DNA from: Favolaschia claudopus
Taxonomy: Eukaryota > Basidiomycota > Agaricomycetes > Agaricales > Mycenaceae
Assembly (NCBI GenBank): GCA_037176885.1
Contig: JAWWNJ010000186.1
Location: 1-64,000, forward strand
Direction of reading: 5' to 3'
Length of the DNA: 64,000 bases
Each line of letters starts with the position of its first letter. The first letter of the stretch is position 1. The notes beneath the pieces are model-generated. The model saw nothing but the letters and a program-made list of their open reading frames with translations, made no database searches and was not told the origin of the DNA. Shown here piece after piece: positions 11,420 through 21,910 of this stretch. The translations under genes and the position numbers were made by a program.

Positions 11420-11975
11420 CAGTCAAAGCTGTCATAAACCATAGGCCTCGGTGGAGCTCAAAACCTATGGGTTATGGCAGATTTATGCAGTGACCGGCCG
11501 AAGGGCAAAGGCCTTAAAAGCTATAGCCCTATAAGTGGGCTATAATGAGGCCTATAGCATTCGTCGAACAAGTCTGAAGGCCTTAAAGAGGGCTATAAAG
11601 TCACATGTCTTTGCTCCAGTCAACAGAAGCAGCGAGCGGGGTGAGTGGCACTAGCTAAGGTGCTGAACAGCGGTTCATTTCGTCTGAAGGTTGATTCTGC
11701 TGTGTTTTCAAAGGTTTTTCTTCCAAAAATAATTGCAGCTCGAGGCTTGGTCCAAGCGCTAACACGTGACATTTATAGGCCTATAAAGCCTTATAGCTAT
11801 AGGCCTTTGCCCTTTAAAAGTGCTTTAGGGTCCGCCGACCCACTTTTAAGGCCTATAGGACGGTCACTGGATTTATGGGTTATCCCAGCCAAAAGTCGGC
11901 AAAAACCGCCCAAAAATGTATGGGTTAAGGCAGATTATCGGTTATGAAAGCTATGGGTTATGACAGCTTCGACTG
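11420..11975. mobile_element. TA-flanked MITE carrying a nested hAT-like MITE, 556 bp
   Basis: Termini CAGTCAAAGCTGTCATAAAC and, inverted, CAGTCGAAGCTGTCATAACC, with TA at 11418-11419 and 11976-11977. After subtracting the nested element (11488-11869) and one 8-bp target copy, 166 bp remain. That is exactly the length of the related element at 55747-55912. Confidence 0.85.
11488..11869. mobile_element. hAT-like MITE nested in 11420-11975, 382 bp
   Basis: TIR CAGTGACCG at both ends and a perfect 8-bp target duplication GATTTATG (11480-11487 and 11870-11877). 8-bp duplications and CAGTG-type ends are typical of hAT elements. The empty site survives in the related MITE at 55747-55912, which reads straight through GATTTATG on the minus strand. 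Confidence 0.85.
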
Positions 11976-12015
11976 TAACTCAATTTGGTTTCAGCCGCCA
12001 GCGCTGACCTCAATA

Positions 12016-12200
12016 GAGCCTTTGCGGTAGCTGCTGGCGGCTAATTTTTCTCACGACCCACTAAGCACCGGGTCTCAAGTAAGCCACCCTGAGCAGCTGT
12101 TATGAAGGACATCTCAAGGTGGCTAACTTGGCCCAGTAGCATCAGCAGTCGTTGTGTGGCACGAGCCGCCAGTTCGTGTGGCGGCTCACCGCAAAGGCTC
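12016..12200. mobile_element. Small TA-flanked inverted-repeat element, 185 bp
   Basis: Ends GAGCCTTTGCGGT and the exact inverse ACCGCAAAGGCTC, flanked by TA on both sides (12014-12015, 12201-12202). The interior contains a second imperfect stem (GCCACC..GGTGGC). The short TIR makes this a weaker call than its neighbours. Confidence 0.5.
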
Positions 12201-12293
12201 TAATACTAGGTTACATAGTCCCAAGAATTCTTCAGCTATCGCTACCTTTCTGGCTGCACACGTCCCTTTGACTTGCGCAGTTTCTATCAGTGC

Positions 12294-12716
12294 ATGGTTG
12301 AGAATACAGCCGCTCGTGCACCGGAAACCAATAGCGGACCGAGCTCGATAAGCAAACCGGACGACTTGTCTGGACCACGCTCCCAGCCTGATGAGACCGA
12401 GATGGATGTGACAGAACCAGTCAACGGACCCCCAGCAGAAACCCCGAACATTGAATCGCAGCCTGAAGCCGAAAGCGATGAAAGCAAGATGTCGTTGGAG
12501 ATACACGGTCCAAGTACGATATGTCGTCCAAAACGAGGTCTAAGACGGGTCCCACCCTCCCAAATTCTAGAATGTCCCCGTCGGCACAAATCCACGGCGC
12601 AAAACATCCATTTCGGTCCAGAGCATCGTAAAATCCCAGTGAGCACCCGTCCAAGTATCCGGTATTCAAACTCCGAGACTCAGATCCATTTTTTTTCGGC
12701 CAAAACGAGCGACTAA
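12294..12716 (+). CDS. Unrecognised ORF, 140 residues
   Basis: Open frame from an ATG at 12294 rich in Pro, Glu, Ser and Asp in its first half and more basic in the second. No domain is recognised and no intron was placed. It may be a fragment of an exon or a chance frame. It follows the small TIR element at 12016-12200. Confidence 0.2.
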   Translation: MVENTAARAPETNSGPSSISKPDDLSGPRSQPDETEMDVTEPVNGPPAETPNIESQPEAESDESKMSLEIHGPSTICRPKRGLRRVPPSQILECPRRHKSTAQNIHFGPEHRKIPVSTRPSIRYSNSETQIHFFSAKTSD

Positions 12717-13223
12717 GCAGTCTACTCAAGTATTTATTCAGGACCGAGTCTGGGAGTTGCTCAGCATATCAAAAAAAAAAAATGCACAACGATCTCGAAG
12801 AGGTCTGTCACTATCCTGAAGACATTGCATATTTTTCTGAGTTGTGCAAGGCCGCAGAATACAATATGACTTGCGGCGAGCAATTTCGGGAGGGTGGCTG
12901 TGATTGATCATCAGGCCATTGTGCGGATGGGAAATTGATGGTGTCAATCAGACTGACGTCGAGTCGTAACTCGACTAATAGACTCGAGTTGTCGAGTCCA
13001 TCAACTCGGTGTCCGAGGTGAGCTAAGAGTTACTCCGGGAGCGGGAACTGATGGGAAGTGGAAGTGATGGTGGAAGTGATGCAGTTATGTAAGGGAGTCC
13101 TCGGACTGTCCGGAGACAACCGACGCCGTGTGCCAACTGTCTCCCGCTCATCGACGGCAACAGCGAGCTCTGCAACAAGCCCGTTCCTCAGTAGTTCATT
13201 GGCGCACTTTGTACTGACAGTAT

Positions 13224-13478
13224 ACTGTACTATTCCGACCGGTTGTTCACTGGGCGTTACGCGTTAGCCTAATTGTTCACTGGGAACATTGTTCACCGGC
13301 CGGCAATCAAGCAAAAATTACCATATATGGTGCTGCGGCGAATGCCGGAGCGAAAATTTTGACATTTTGTTGCCTTTTTGGGCCGAAAAAGGCGCTGTTA
13401 TGCGTTACGGAGACCAAAATTGTTCAGTTCACACCCGGCCGTTACCCGTTATGTGAACAACCGGTCGGAATAGTACAG
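13224..13478. mobile_element. TA-flanked MITE nested in 13027-13966, 255 bp
   Basis: Inverted ends CTGTACTATTCCGACCGG followed by TTGTTCAC, with TA on both sides (13222-13223, 13479-13480). Repeated GTTCAC blocks lie near both ends. It is related to the element at 25914-26158, which has CTGTATACTTTCGACC ends and the same GTTCAC blocks. Confidence 0.8.
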
Positions 13479-13716
13479 TAGATTCATAATCTCATGCTAT
13501 TTCTCGAGTTATCTGGGCAAAGGGAGCTCCTGATGAGTCGGAACTGACAAGGCGGGAAAGGAGGCGGGATGGCGGGATGTAGCGCACATCGTGATGAGCT
13601 GGCAGTTTGGTCGGGTTAATCCTGACACCTGTCAGAAATAATCACTGATTAGTGACTGATTGTCACCCATCACTTCCACTTCCCATCAGTTCCAGTTCCA
13701 GTTTCGCTCCCGGAGT

Positions 13717-13958
13717 CACAGCGGCGTTTCCTCAATTTATCAGCCCGACAAGTTAATTGTTAAGTGCAAAGTTTCTAGTTGGAAAAATTTCGCACAAAAA
13801 CGTTAGGTAAATAGCGATCCAAAATTTCCATATAAGGAAATTACGCGGTCACGTGACAGGCTATTTACGCAACATTTTTCCGCGAAATATTTCTAACTAC
13901 AAACTTAGCACTTAACAATTAACTTGTTGGGCCCATAAATTGAGGAAACGCCGCTGTG
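13717..13958. mobile_element. CACTA-like MITE nested in the outer TIR, 242 bp
   Basis: Long TIR beginning CACAGCGGCGTTTCCTCAAT, about 55 bp with a few mismatches, and a 3-bp duplication AGT (13714-13716, 13959-13961). Collapsing the insertion gives GGAGTAACTC, the exact inverse of the left terminus of the outer element. That independently proves the insertion and its target site. Confidence 0.85.
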
Positions 13959-13989
13959 AGTAACTCTAAATGACGAGTCCAACTCAGCT

Positions 13990-14780
13990 CGACGGCAACA
14001 CTATCCGAGAGGTCCATGACGTTGTTGGCCGAGTCCAGCGCGAGACCAACGCAACTCGGAATTGCGCAAGCTCCCCCCCTTTCTGTAAGCGGGCACCGGC
14101 ATTAAAAATCATATTTAAATGTACAAGGTCAACACATATACAGTGCCCGTCACCACGTCACGGTTCCCGATTTGGCAGGGAACGGCATCAAAAGTTGAAG
14201 TCGCTACTACATTATGCCGTCATCACAGGTAAACTTAAAAACAGTGTAGAGATGTGTAGCAATGCACCTTGTGGTTTGCAGGGCAATCGGATCACTTTTT
14301 GTTTCCTCACCTCGGAAAAAGTGAAACAAACCCTAATGATGGGATCAAATCATTACTAATTGCTATAACCAGCCATGATAAGGCAGGGTTAGAGTCACGT
14401 GAAACCCGGGCTTTGCCGACACAACAGACACAACTCAGTGCAATCACCTATTTGGGGCATGGCAGCCTCGGCTACGAGACTCGAATTGGGTTGAATCCAT
14501 GCGAAATTCCTGTCCAAAACACTGTTTTATTTTTTTTTCAGACCCGAAAAAAGTGAAACACCGTGGGAAAAAATGGGTTCTCGACGCCAATCGCATTCTT
14601 TTGACCGGTTTCCTGGCCCAGAAAAAAGGAAATAAATTACAGAAAATTATTTGACTATGAAACGGTGGTGTTGGAGAAGTGATGGTGGGCACTGTACATA
14701 TTATTACAAGCACACATTTTCCACACCCACACACACACACCCCTATTGACATATCTAGCCGTTTAGACGTAACTAGTACC
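13990..14780. other. Unassigned repeat-derived DNA
   Basis: Includes GACGGCAACACTAT near 13991, matching the terminus of the element at 24832-25307. A segment at about 14066-14110 (CGCAAGCTCC..GGGCACCGGCATTA) recurs near 53736-53780. No coding content recognised. A short CA-rich microsatellite lies near 14720. Confidence 0.35.
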
Positions 14781-14786
14781 CGGGAG

Positions 14787-16326
14787 TCACATCTCGGTCA
14801 CAGTGTAGGTAACGGCTACGTCCATTCCACGGAAGGCTTCTGGTCTAGGCATCACCATTGGAGGTTCACCTAGAATCGAGAGACGAAAATTCCGCAACGA
14901 GGTTTTATACTCCAGATGGGCGTTGACAAACTCTATCCATGCGGATTGGTTAGTCACTTTGACCCCGCCAAGGATCTGCAGTGTCTCCAATGACCACAGA
15001 TTGGGAAGGATTGCCCTGGGCGCAAACGCCGCAAGATCGAGTGGCCACTCCGTGGTCTCCGCGTAATACATAGTGGTTTTGCGGATTGTTAAGCGGCGGA
15101 GAGTTGGCGATAGTTGCGTGATCAAAACTCTAAGAGCATCCGGTAATGAATTGGATTCCATCCCAAAGTCAACATCACAAAGGGATGGCGAGTGTTGGGT
15201 CAGGTGAAGCACTAAGTTGTCAAATTGACCGGTTCTTCTGTTATAAGATGGGAGATGGAGGGAATTGAGCTGCGGCAATTGTAGATGCACCAGCAGGATT
15301 GCAAGTTCCCGCGAATAACAGTAATCTTCCGCAGTTGTGATGGAGAGGAACTGAAGACAGGGTGCTCGAACTACACTCAGAGAGTCGTGCAGTCCCAGCC
15401 CGTCAAATCCCCAAGTAGATATTTGGAGGGAAATAAGCTGATTTTGGCACATTTTGACGAGCTCGTAGATTCCTGGACTCGATAAGTAAGAACGGGTAAG
15501 CTGAGGAGGATTCTTAATGGTGTCGCTGAGGTTCAGGTGCGTCACATGCACCGGGCGATCAATCAACATCGACGTTGGAACACCAGCCAGACCATCCCCT
15601 GATATTGACATCCGACGGATTGCTGGAAAACCCCGGAAAGTCAAATCCGAGTACCACCGTGGGGCAAAAACAATGTCCAGATCAGTCAACAGTGGTCCGG
15701 AAGCGTTGGAAAGCAAGAAAAGGGTATGGATGTTCGGCATTGACAGACGAAGTCTTGACCACCGGTGGGCGAATGGGAGAAGGGACGATAGAACTGAGGT
15801 TTCAAAGGAATTCGCGATGTTCACAGACAACATCAAAGGGTGAGGAGCTGATCGCTCAAGCCATTCCACCATCGCCACCATCTTTGCTCTAGTGCCGATA
15901 GTGTTCGCAGGGATATGGAGAGAAGCCCACAATTTTGGGGTGGAAAAGGCTATGAATCTCCAAGAGCTGCACACACGCGCCAACACCAAGGGCGGCTCGG
16001 TCGAATGCATGAGAGCATTCCGATGAGTCGGAAGGCAAGCAAGAAAAATTTGCTCGAGAATGTCCTGCGGGATGCGACGACCTTTAGAAGTGAGTGCGCG
16101 GTGTGGGGCGACGTAGTTGAGGACTCGATCTCGCTGGATTGCGAGGGCGGCTATGATAGACTCGAGGCGGGATAGTTCAGCGTCGTGGGGAGCCAGATGA
16201 GCACCGATTAGCTCGATCTCAGCATCATTAGGAACGTAGTTGGTGTTAAGTACTTCATGAAAGGGAGAATGGGTTAGATTGAGACTAAGTACTTAAAGTA
16301 GGAAGAGCAAATGGAGCGTCGATCAT
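14787..16326 (-). pseudogene. F-box protein gene with two frameshifts
   Basis: An F-box-like/leucine-rich protein of the large Agaricomycete family, which act as substrate adaptors of SCF ubiquitin ligases. Reading leftwards, a start at 16326 gives MIDAPFALPTLST. After a one-base shift come HSPFHEVLNTNYVPNDAEIE, HLAPHDAELSRLESIIAAL, then RRIPQDILEQIF (the F-box core). A second shift near 16050 leads to CLPTHRNALMHSTEPPLVLA and VCSSWRFIAFSTPKLWASLH. The remaining 370 or so residues are a leucine-rich C-terminal part ending at a stop at 14787. A 407-residue frame (14787-16010) is intact. Either the two shifts inactivate the gene or one is spanned by an unrecognised intron or sequencing error. 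Confidence 0.8.
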
Positions 16327-16400
16327 CGTGGCGGAGAGTGAGCGTGGCATGCACGTGATCAATACGCACTAAAAGTGATGGCAAACCGATTAAAGCCGAT

Positions 16401-16515
16401 GGAGGACCCCCGACAACCACCTATGATGCCTGCCGGCAAAAAACTCAATTGGGATAAATTATGCCCAAAATCTGGCCGCACCCTGGTCCGATTCGAATGA
16501 AAAATTCGCTCTGGG
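16401..16515. repeat. Terminal fragment of the element typified by 22990-23617
   Basis: Starts GGAGGACCCCCGACAACCAC and continues with TATGATGCCTGCCGGCAAAA, as at the left end of the element at 22990. The rest decays into unrelated sequence. Confidence 0.5.
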
Positions 16516-16565
16516 GACGCAAGGGCTGGTTAAAAATTCGGATATAACGTGGGATATCCATCCTA

Positions 16566-17115
16566 GTGCTGGCCATAATTACGATACGATATGAATTTTT
16601 CCGTATCGTATCCATATTCTTTCGTCGTATTTTTTGAACTCTCCGGCGGCGTATCGTATCTGTATCGTATCGTATCCGTATTTTGCAGATTATATTTTAA
16701 TATATCTGATTATTTTTCTCCAGAAACAAAACACACAGCCGCGGTGCAAGAAATATGCCCCTTGGGTTCACTTCCCACCCAGATCGTCCCTAATCACTTC
16801 ATACCCTCATAAAGTGAGATCTCCGTACAAGATCATTGGATTCGGAGAATGCCAAAAGCGATCATCAGGCCGGGATGCCCGAAACACTGCGAAAATCCAT
16901 GCCCTGGCCCTCCGACCAATCGGCAACAGATATTGGTGTTGATTGATACTGATTTGACCCTTCCAGAGTCGGCCGGCAGGCCATTTTAAGCGGGAAAATC
17001 AAGCCGTAATCATAATCAGATACGGTGGAATACGCCGCGACCGTATCGTATCTGTATCCATACTCTGCCGTATCGTATCCACTCGTATCGTCTATGCGGC
17101 AGTGTGTATCGTACG
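16566..17115. repeat. CGTATCGTAT-rich repeat element
   Basis: Dense in GTATCGTAT/ATACGATAC words at both ends (16575-16690 and 17035-17115). The start TAGTGCTGGC matches, in reverse, the end of a similar block near 54490-54505 (GCCAGCACTA). Probably an inverted-repeat element family whose ends have been enriched in this short palindromic word. Shorter blocks of the same word are at about 29636-29705 and 39342-39411. Confidence 0.5.
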
Positions 17116-17125
17116 GTTACAGCGC

Positions 17126-18534
17126 TTAGCGTCTGCCGCCCCTCTGCGAGTTGTTTCGTCCGGCGTTCCTGTTTGAGCTGCTGCCGCTCCCTCCGGCCTT
17201 CTTAGACGTGTTGGTGGTGCGTGCAGCGCTGGTTACGGGGGCACCACTTGAACGGTTGCTGCTGTGTTTCCACTGCTTAGCCAGGATCCCCTCCTTGACC
17301 GAGGAGAGGCCTGTGGCAGGTTTCCCCACCAGTCATCGTTATCGCCGTCCTTTACGGGCGGGCACCCCCAGTGCAAGTGATCATCACCCTTGCAGTTCTG
17401 GCACCACGGTGCGTCGCGGCCGCCCGCGACGGGTTCGAAGACCACCATGGAGGCGGCGTGTTTGAGGCGGTGTTTGCGGATGGCTGCGCGAACCGCCTCC
17501 CATCCTTCGTACTCGTCGGTGCAGGGCTTTGCGTAGGCACACCAGTGTTTTGAGTGCTGGTTCCAGCGGACAGAGATGGTGCGGGCGAACCCGAGGAGGC
17601 GCGTTCAGTCCGCCAGTCGCCCGTTCGAAGGCTCTGGCGATGTCGGAATTGGTCATGATGAGCTCCGCTAGCGCCCACCGAAAGCGGTTTCCGTTTTTGG
17701 GATTTCCTCCGCCTGCGGCAAGCTCCCAGAGTCCGATGACCCAGGTTCTACAGTCAGGAGAACACGAGATCAGCGTCGTGGGGGAATAAGCCTATTTCAC
17801 AGAGGCGTTCGACTGTGTAGGCCGGCGCATTCAAGACTAGGATGAAGGGGGCGGAGTACGAGCCATGTATGTATGTATGCGCTCTTTGTCAGGGGCGATG
17901 GGTAAGATCTCGAGGCTGTCTTCGGCGGCGAGTCCTGCATCGTAGATGACGTTGGAGATGTCGCTGACTGGGTTCTCGTCCCCATAGATAGCAAAGAGAT
18001 GGGGTCCGCCGAGGAAAGGGATGATCAGGGCAAATTCGGCGGGGTTTTTCTTCATGTTGTCAATGAAGTCCTGGGGGACATTGGCGAAGGCATTCTTCCC
18101 GTCAATTACGATCGTGTCGAAGGAACCTAGATTTTTTTGGAAGGTGACCCGCGGGGTGGACAGGAAGAGGTCTCCCGTGTTCGTTACGATTTGGTCGAAG
18201 AGTTTTAGCTTCCGGTGCGGATTTTCCGCTTGATGCGTGGGGAAATGGGCTAGGAAGCGGGCTTCGGAGGGGATGGAGAAGGGTCTGGGTCCTCGCGCAG
18301 TGGGGGCACAACCTGCTTTCCCTTCCTGGAGGGGTCGTCATCGTCCGGGGTGTTGCGGTCATCGGGGGAGTGCGTGCGGCGAGGGGACAGTGAGCGGCGG
18401 GGGGACGTCTCCGGAATAGGTTTGTGTTGGGGGTTCTGTTTGTCCTCGCTATTTTCGTTATCCATATTGACGTCTGCGGGGAGCTTTAGTATTTCGCAAG
18501 CATAGGATTCGGGGCTTGTGAAGGTCGTGCGCAC
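17126..18534 (-). pseudogene. Zinc-knuckle ORF of a non-LTR-type retroelement, decayed
   Basis: Reading leftwards from 18534, the start is a Ser/Pro/Asp/Arg-rich N-terminus (to 18250). Next, shifted, come KLKLFDQIVTNTGDLFLSTP, FQKNLGSFDTIVIDGKNAFA and NMKKNPAEFALIIPFLGGPH, up to PAYTVERLCEIGLFPHDADL. Then follow TWVIGLWELAAGGGNPKNGN and a region with TISVRWNQHSKHWCAYAKPC ending in a CCHC knuckle, CQNCKGDDHLHWGC, and a Gly/Ser/Arg/Asn-rich basic tail to 17126. The order is a nucleic-acid-binding protein resembling ORF1 of basidiomycete LINEs. At least three frameshifts and stops break it. No reverse transcriptase follows. Confidence 0.6.
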
Positions 18535-18647
18535 CCTCGTCTAGGACGATGTATCTATTGCTAGCAGCTCCCCCCTTGGTTGTGCCTGTTGCCGTCAGAG
18601 TTCGACAGGTGCTGGGAGCGGGCACTAAACGCTATCCCCCCAACGCT

Positions 18648-19168
18648 GGTGCCCCCACGTGACCAATACGTGTCGCGCAAAAATGGTAAGTCCGCAGTCT
18701 GGGTGAAGCACGCGCACAGTGCATGTCCCGCAGCGGCCTGGTGTTCAACTTCAGTGGATGCCTCGTTATTTTGTGTAACATTATGTTCACTGAGTTGGAA
18801 ATGATATGTGATCCCATTGTTGCCCTTCGTTCACTTGCCCAATTTTTTTTTTGTGCTCCCAGCCTCCCACAAGTTGCTTGAACAGTGTACTGTGGACAAG
18901 GCCACAGATTACTCTAAAGGGTAAGGGCAAATGCTAAAATGAACTTGAACTACTTAGTTTTGCAACAATTTGGCAAGCTTGCAGTTGCGAGCGAGAGCAG
19001 TGCCAGATTGCGATTCGAATTGGTTTAGCTGCAGAAAGATACCTACTTGTTATCTTCCGAAGTTGAACACCAGGCCGCTGCGCGACATGCACTGTGCTTC
19101 ACCCAGACTGCAGACTTAGCGTCTGAATTCATTTTTGCGCGACACGTATTGGTCACGTGGGGGGCACC
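18648..19168. mobile_element. Long-TIR element, 521 bp
   Basis: About 110 bp at the left (GGTGCCCCCACGTGACCAAT ... TGAAGTT) is repeated inverted at the right with small indels, ending CACGTGGGGGGCACC at 19168. The right end abuts the poly-T of a LINE tail at 19169. No target duplication was found, perhaps because the LINE inserted at this edge. Confidence 0.7.
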
Positions 19169-20071
19169 TTTTTTTTTTTTTTTTTTTTTTTTGTTTCTGC
19201 ATTTATATCCCGCAACAAGTAAACTAACTACTTAACCTTTAAGACGCGGTGGTCCACAGGCGACCAATAAATAAAGGTTGGGTGCTCGGGGCGGTTCAGG
19301 TGGTGAGGGTATAGCCAAAGTCCGAGGAGAGGGTGGGCTGGGGCTCGCTCGTGCGGCGAGTTCTCGTCTCGTACGGGTCGCTGGTATCATAGAGAAGAAG
19401 CATGGATCATGAGACATGGGGTCGGAACCGGGAAACGAGTCGGGCATCGGTGGGAGTGAATGTGGCCACTCTCTCGCAGCTAATCTTCTTCGTCCGTCCA
19501 CTGAGGGTCTGGTTCATCGTCAAATCTTGGGAGCTCTGTCTCCCTTCTTTCCCTGCCCGTTTTGGTAAACCCTCCTGTCCTCTCAAGGAATTTGCCGAGT
19601 GCCTCGATCCCGTCCCGCGTTCCCAAGATCTCGGGTAGGGAGAGGTCTTTGGAGGCTTTGCGAAGGGTATGTCGTTGGTTCTCGTAGAGTATAGGATATG
19701 TTCTCGTGTTTGGTATTCTTCGCCGCATCGGCAGTCAACGCTCTCGGAGAATACGAATCGATTTGATTGTAGTACTCGCCTGTGAACCCATGCCCTGTTC
19801 TGCATTGGACGAGCCTTCCGAATACTTCTCGTTTGTCGCTTAGTGCCGCAAAGTGTTTCGTGGGTTTCAGCGATGGCGGGAACCTACTGTAGAGTTTCGC
19901 TCAATTCGTATGTCACGCGTCACAGCCCTCAAAATTTACGAATTTTTTCGTACCTGTCACAGGTCACCGAGGGGATTTTCGAATGTCCCCAGAAAGTCAC
20001 AAAATCGGCGAAAATTGACCAAAATCCCACATTTTCGCCCGCGCGCCTTTTGCACCTTGTCTTTCACTACA

Positions 20072-20806
20072 CACTGTGCCCAGGCAAGGTCTTGAATTTC
20101 ATGATGTTGGTCATGACCTAAAGTCGGGAAAATCATGACAGTTTAGTTTGAAATTCATGTTGGTTCATCTTGAATTCATGACGAAACGTTAGGATTGGGG
20201 GGTCATGAAATTCCTAACAAGTTTGGGCCTCTTCCTGACGTTTTTCCATGACGGTTTGTCAGGAATTTCAAAGGGAAACATGAGGAAAATTAGATGGCAC
20301 GAAGCAAAATAATGTCGGATAATCATTGAGGCTTTCGCTGGGAATCGCCTGCGACCACGTGGCCTACGAATCTCGTTAGCCGCATGCCTCACTCCAATTA
20401 GGCCAAGAGGGCTTTGCAGGACATGTTCTGTTACACCATACATGTAGCAACGCATACATATATCCCACCCTTCTCATACCGATTGCATCCCCTTTCGGGT
20501 CGCAATCTTGCCGCAATTTTCAAACTCAGTAAAGAGCAACAGAGTAGGCATATCAGTGACATAAATATTCACTCAATACATCTTGTAGACTTGTATATCA
20601 AGGATGTGGACTTTGCAAAATTCAGCTGGATTTTTCATGATGAATTTCATGATGTTCTGCCATGAATTCATGTCCTCATAAAAATGGCTTTTGGGCCGTC
20701 ATGAAAGCCATCTTGAAATTCATGATGTGCTTCATGACAAAACATCATGAAATTTGAAATTCATGACGATTAGTTTTGAAATGCATGACGGATCCTTCGC
20801 ACAGTG
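20072..20806. mobile_element. CACTA-like element rich in TTCATGA words, 735 bp
   Basis: Begins CACTGTGC and ends GCACAGTG, with a 3-bp duplication ACA on both sides (20069-20071, 20807-20809). Both ends are dense in AATTCATGA/TCATGAA words in both orientations. CACTG-type ends with a 3-bp duplication suggest the CACTA group, by inference only. Confidence 0.55.
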
Positions 20807-20942
20807 ACAGCGGGTGAGTTTCGGTTCATTCTTCGTCTAGGCTGATGTGTTGCTCTCAAACTGTCTCTTCCGTAGTCTCTCGTAGACAGACGCTCTAGTA
20901 TCTTGTGTCTCGTACCTCGACAGATATAGAGTCTGTTACTTA

Positions 20943-21414
20943 CCGCGGGGGTCCTGGGTCCGACCGGAGTGCGTTTTTATTACATAATCTGTCAGAAGTT
21001 TCACCACGTGCTGCATACGTGTTGCATGGCTCAGGCCTGTTGCCTGCTGCAGTTGTGCTGCAGAGCGACGTATCTCCTCTCGGGTACTCTTTCCGAGTCG
21101 TTATATGCACTGTCAAGCCGAATCCACAATCAAAAGATGCTGTTTACAGTACCTAGATCTAAAAAAAAAAGTTATATATGGGGTAAGTACTCCAGTAAAT
21201 CACAAAGTTTGGCAAAAGTGCTCTCTTAGGCTCGAATTCAACTCGAATGATATGACTATGGCCCGACCTTTGCCGTGCATGGCCGTACAACTACAAGGCC
21301 GTACGCCAACCATCCACGTCCTCCACAGTCCCCCCACCTCAACGTGGCAGATGCACGTGGCCCAATTGTTGACAGATTATGTAATAAGGGTGCACTCCGG
21401 TCGGACCCCCGCGG
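20943..21414. mobile_element. TA-flanked MITE with CCGCGGGGGTCC ends, 472 bp
   Basis: Ends CCGCGGGGGTCC and inverse, with TA on both sides (20941-20942, 21415-21416). The inverted repeat continues through GTCCGACCGGAGTGC and TTATTACATAATCTGTC with one gap. Nested in 19887-21677. Non-coding. Confidence 0.7.
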
Positions 21415-21910
21415 TAACTACTAGACTATCTCTTCCGAGTGGTTTGTGGGTTAAAAGCATCATAAAAGTGGTTGAATTGCGTTCCTGCACCTTCTCTTTT
21501 GAATTACATCGTTTCTGATGCTTAGAAAGGAGAAATAACTTACCTGAATGCCTCTGCAGGGCAGCCATTTAAGGAAAATTTTCCGTGTCACGGTCTGCAA
21601 GACCCATTTACGAATATCGAAGTTCGAATCGTCGTGTCACAGGTCACAGCGGCGGATAATTGAGCGAAACTCTACAGTATTCGCGATCGCGTAGTGTCCC
21701 GTCTTCGGGGTCGTTTTCCACTCTCTCGTCCACGTTCTCAGCACCTTCGCCTTGGATTTCCGCAATGCGAACGACCGTGTGCCTTGATTCGTTGCTGCCA
21801 GTGCCACTCCCGCCTTTGCTAGCTCGTCTGCGCGTTCATTTCCTTCAATATCGTGGTGTCCCGGCGACCATCCGACATATCTAAGTGGAGTCCCGAATAC
21901 TCCTTTGTTT

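Larger units (their letters stand above)
13027..13966. mobile_element. Outer MITE of a triple nest, PIF/Harbinger-like
   Basis: Left end GAGTTACTCCGGGAGCG. The right end is the inverse but is split by the element at 13717-13958. A 3-bp TAA lies on both sides (13024-13026, 13967-13969), matching the TWA target preference of PIF/Harbinger elements. The subterminal inverted repeat continues with AACTGATGGGAAGTGGAAG. Two other elements are inside it. Confidence 0.7.
19887..21677. mobile_element. TA-flanked TIR element inserted in LINE ORF2, 1.8 kb
   Basis: Termini CTGTAGAGTTTCGCTCAATT and its inverse, with TA at 19885-19886 and 21678-21679. No transposase gene was recognised. Much of the length is two further elements (20072-20806 and 20943-21414). 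The LINE reading frame on both sides proves the exact insertion point. Confidence 0.8.
19169..21910 (-). pseudogene. LINE (Tad/L1-like) ORF2 3' end, with poly(A), interrupted
   Basis: On the minus strand the end of an RNase H domain is visible (YVGWSPGHHDIEGNERADEL near 21800-21890). It is followed by TREWKTTPKTGHYAIAN, then, across the TIR element 19887-21677, RFPPSLKPTKHFAALSDKRE and RLVQCRTGHGFTGEYY. A frameshift leads to CRCGEEYQTREHIL and GTRDGIEALGKFLERTGGFT with a stop near 19480. The 3' UTR ends in 24 T on the plus strand (19169-19192), the poly(A) tail. Omitting the insert plus one TA keeps the reading frame. The 3' UTR shares about 50 bp with the element ending at 56933. Confidence 0.8.
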
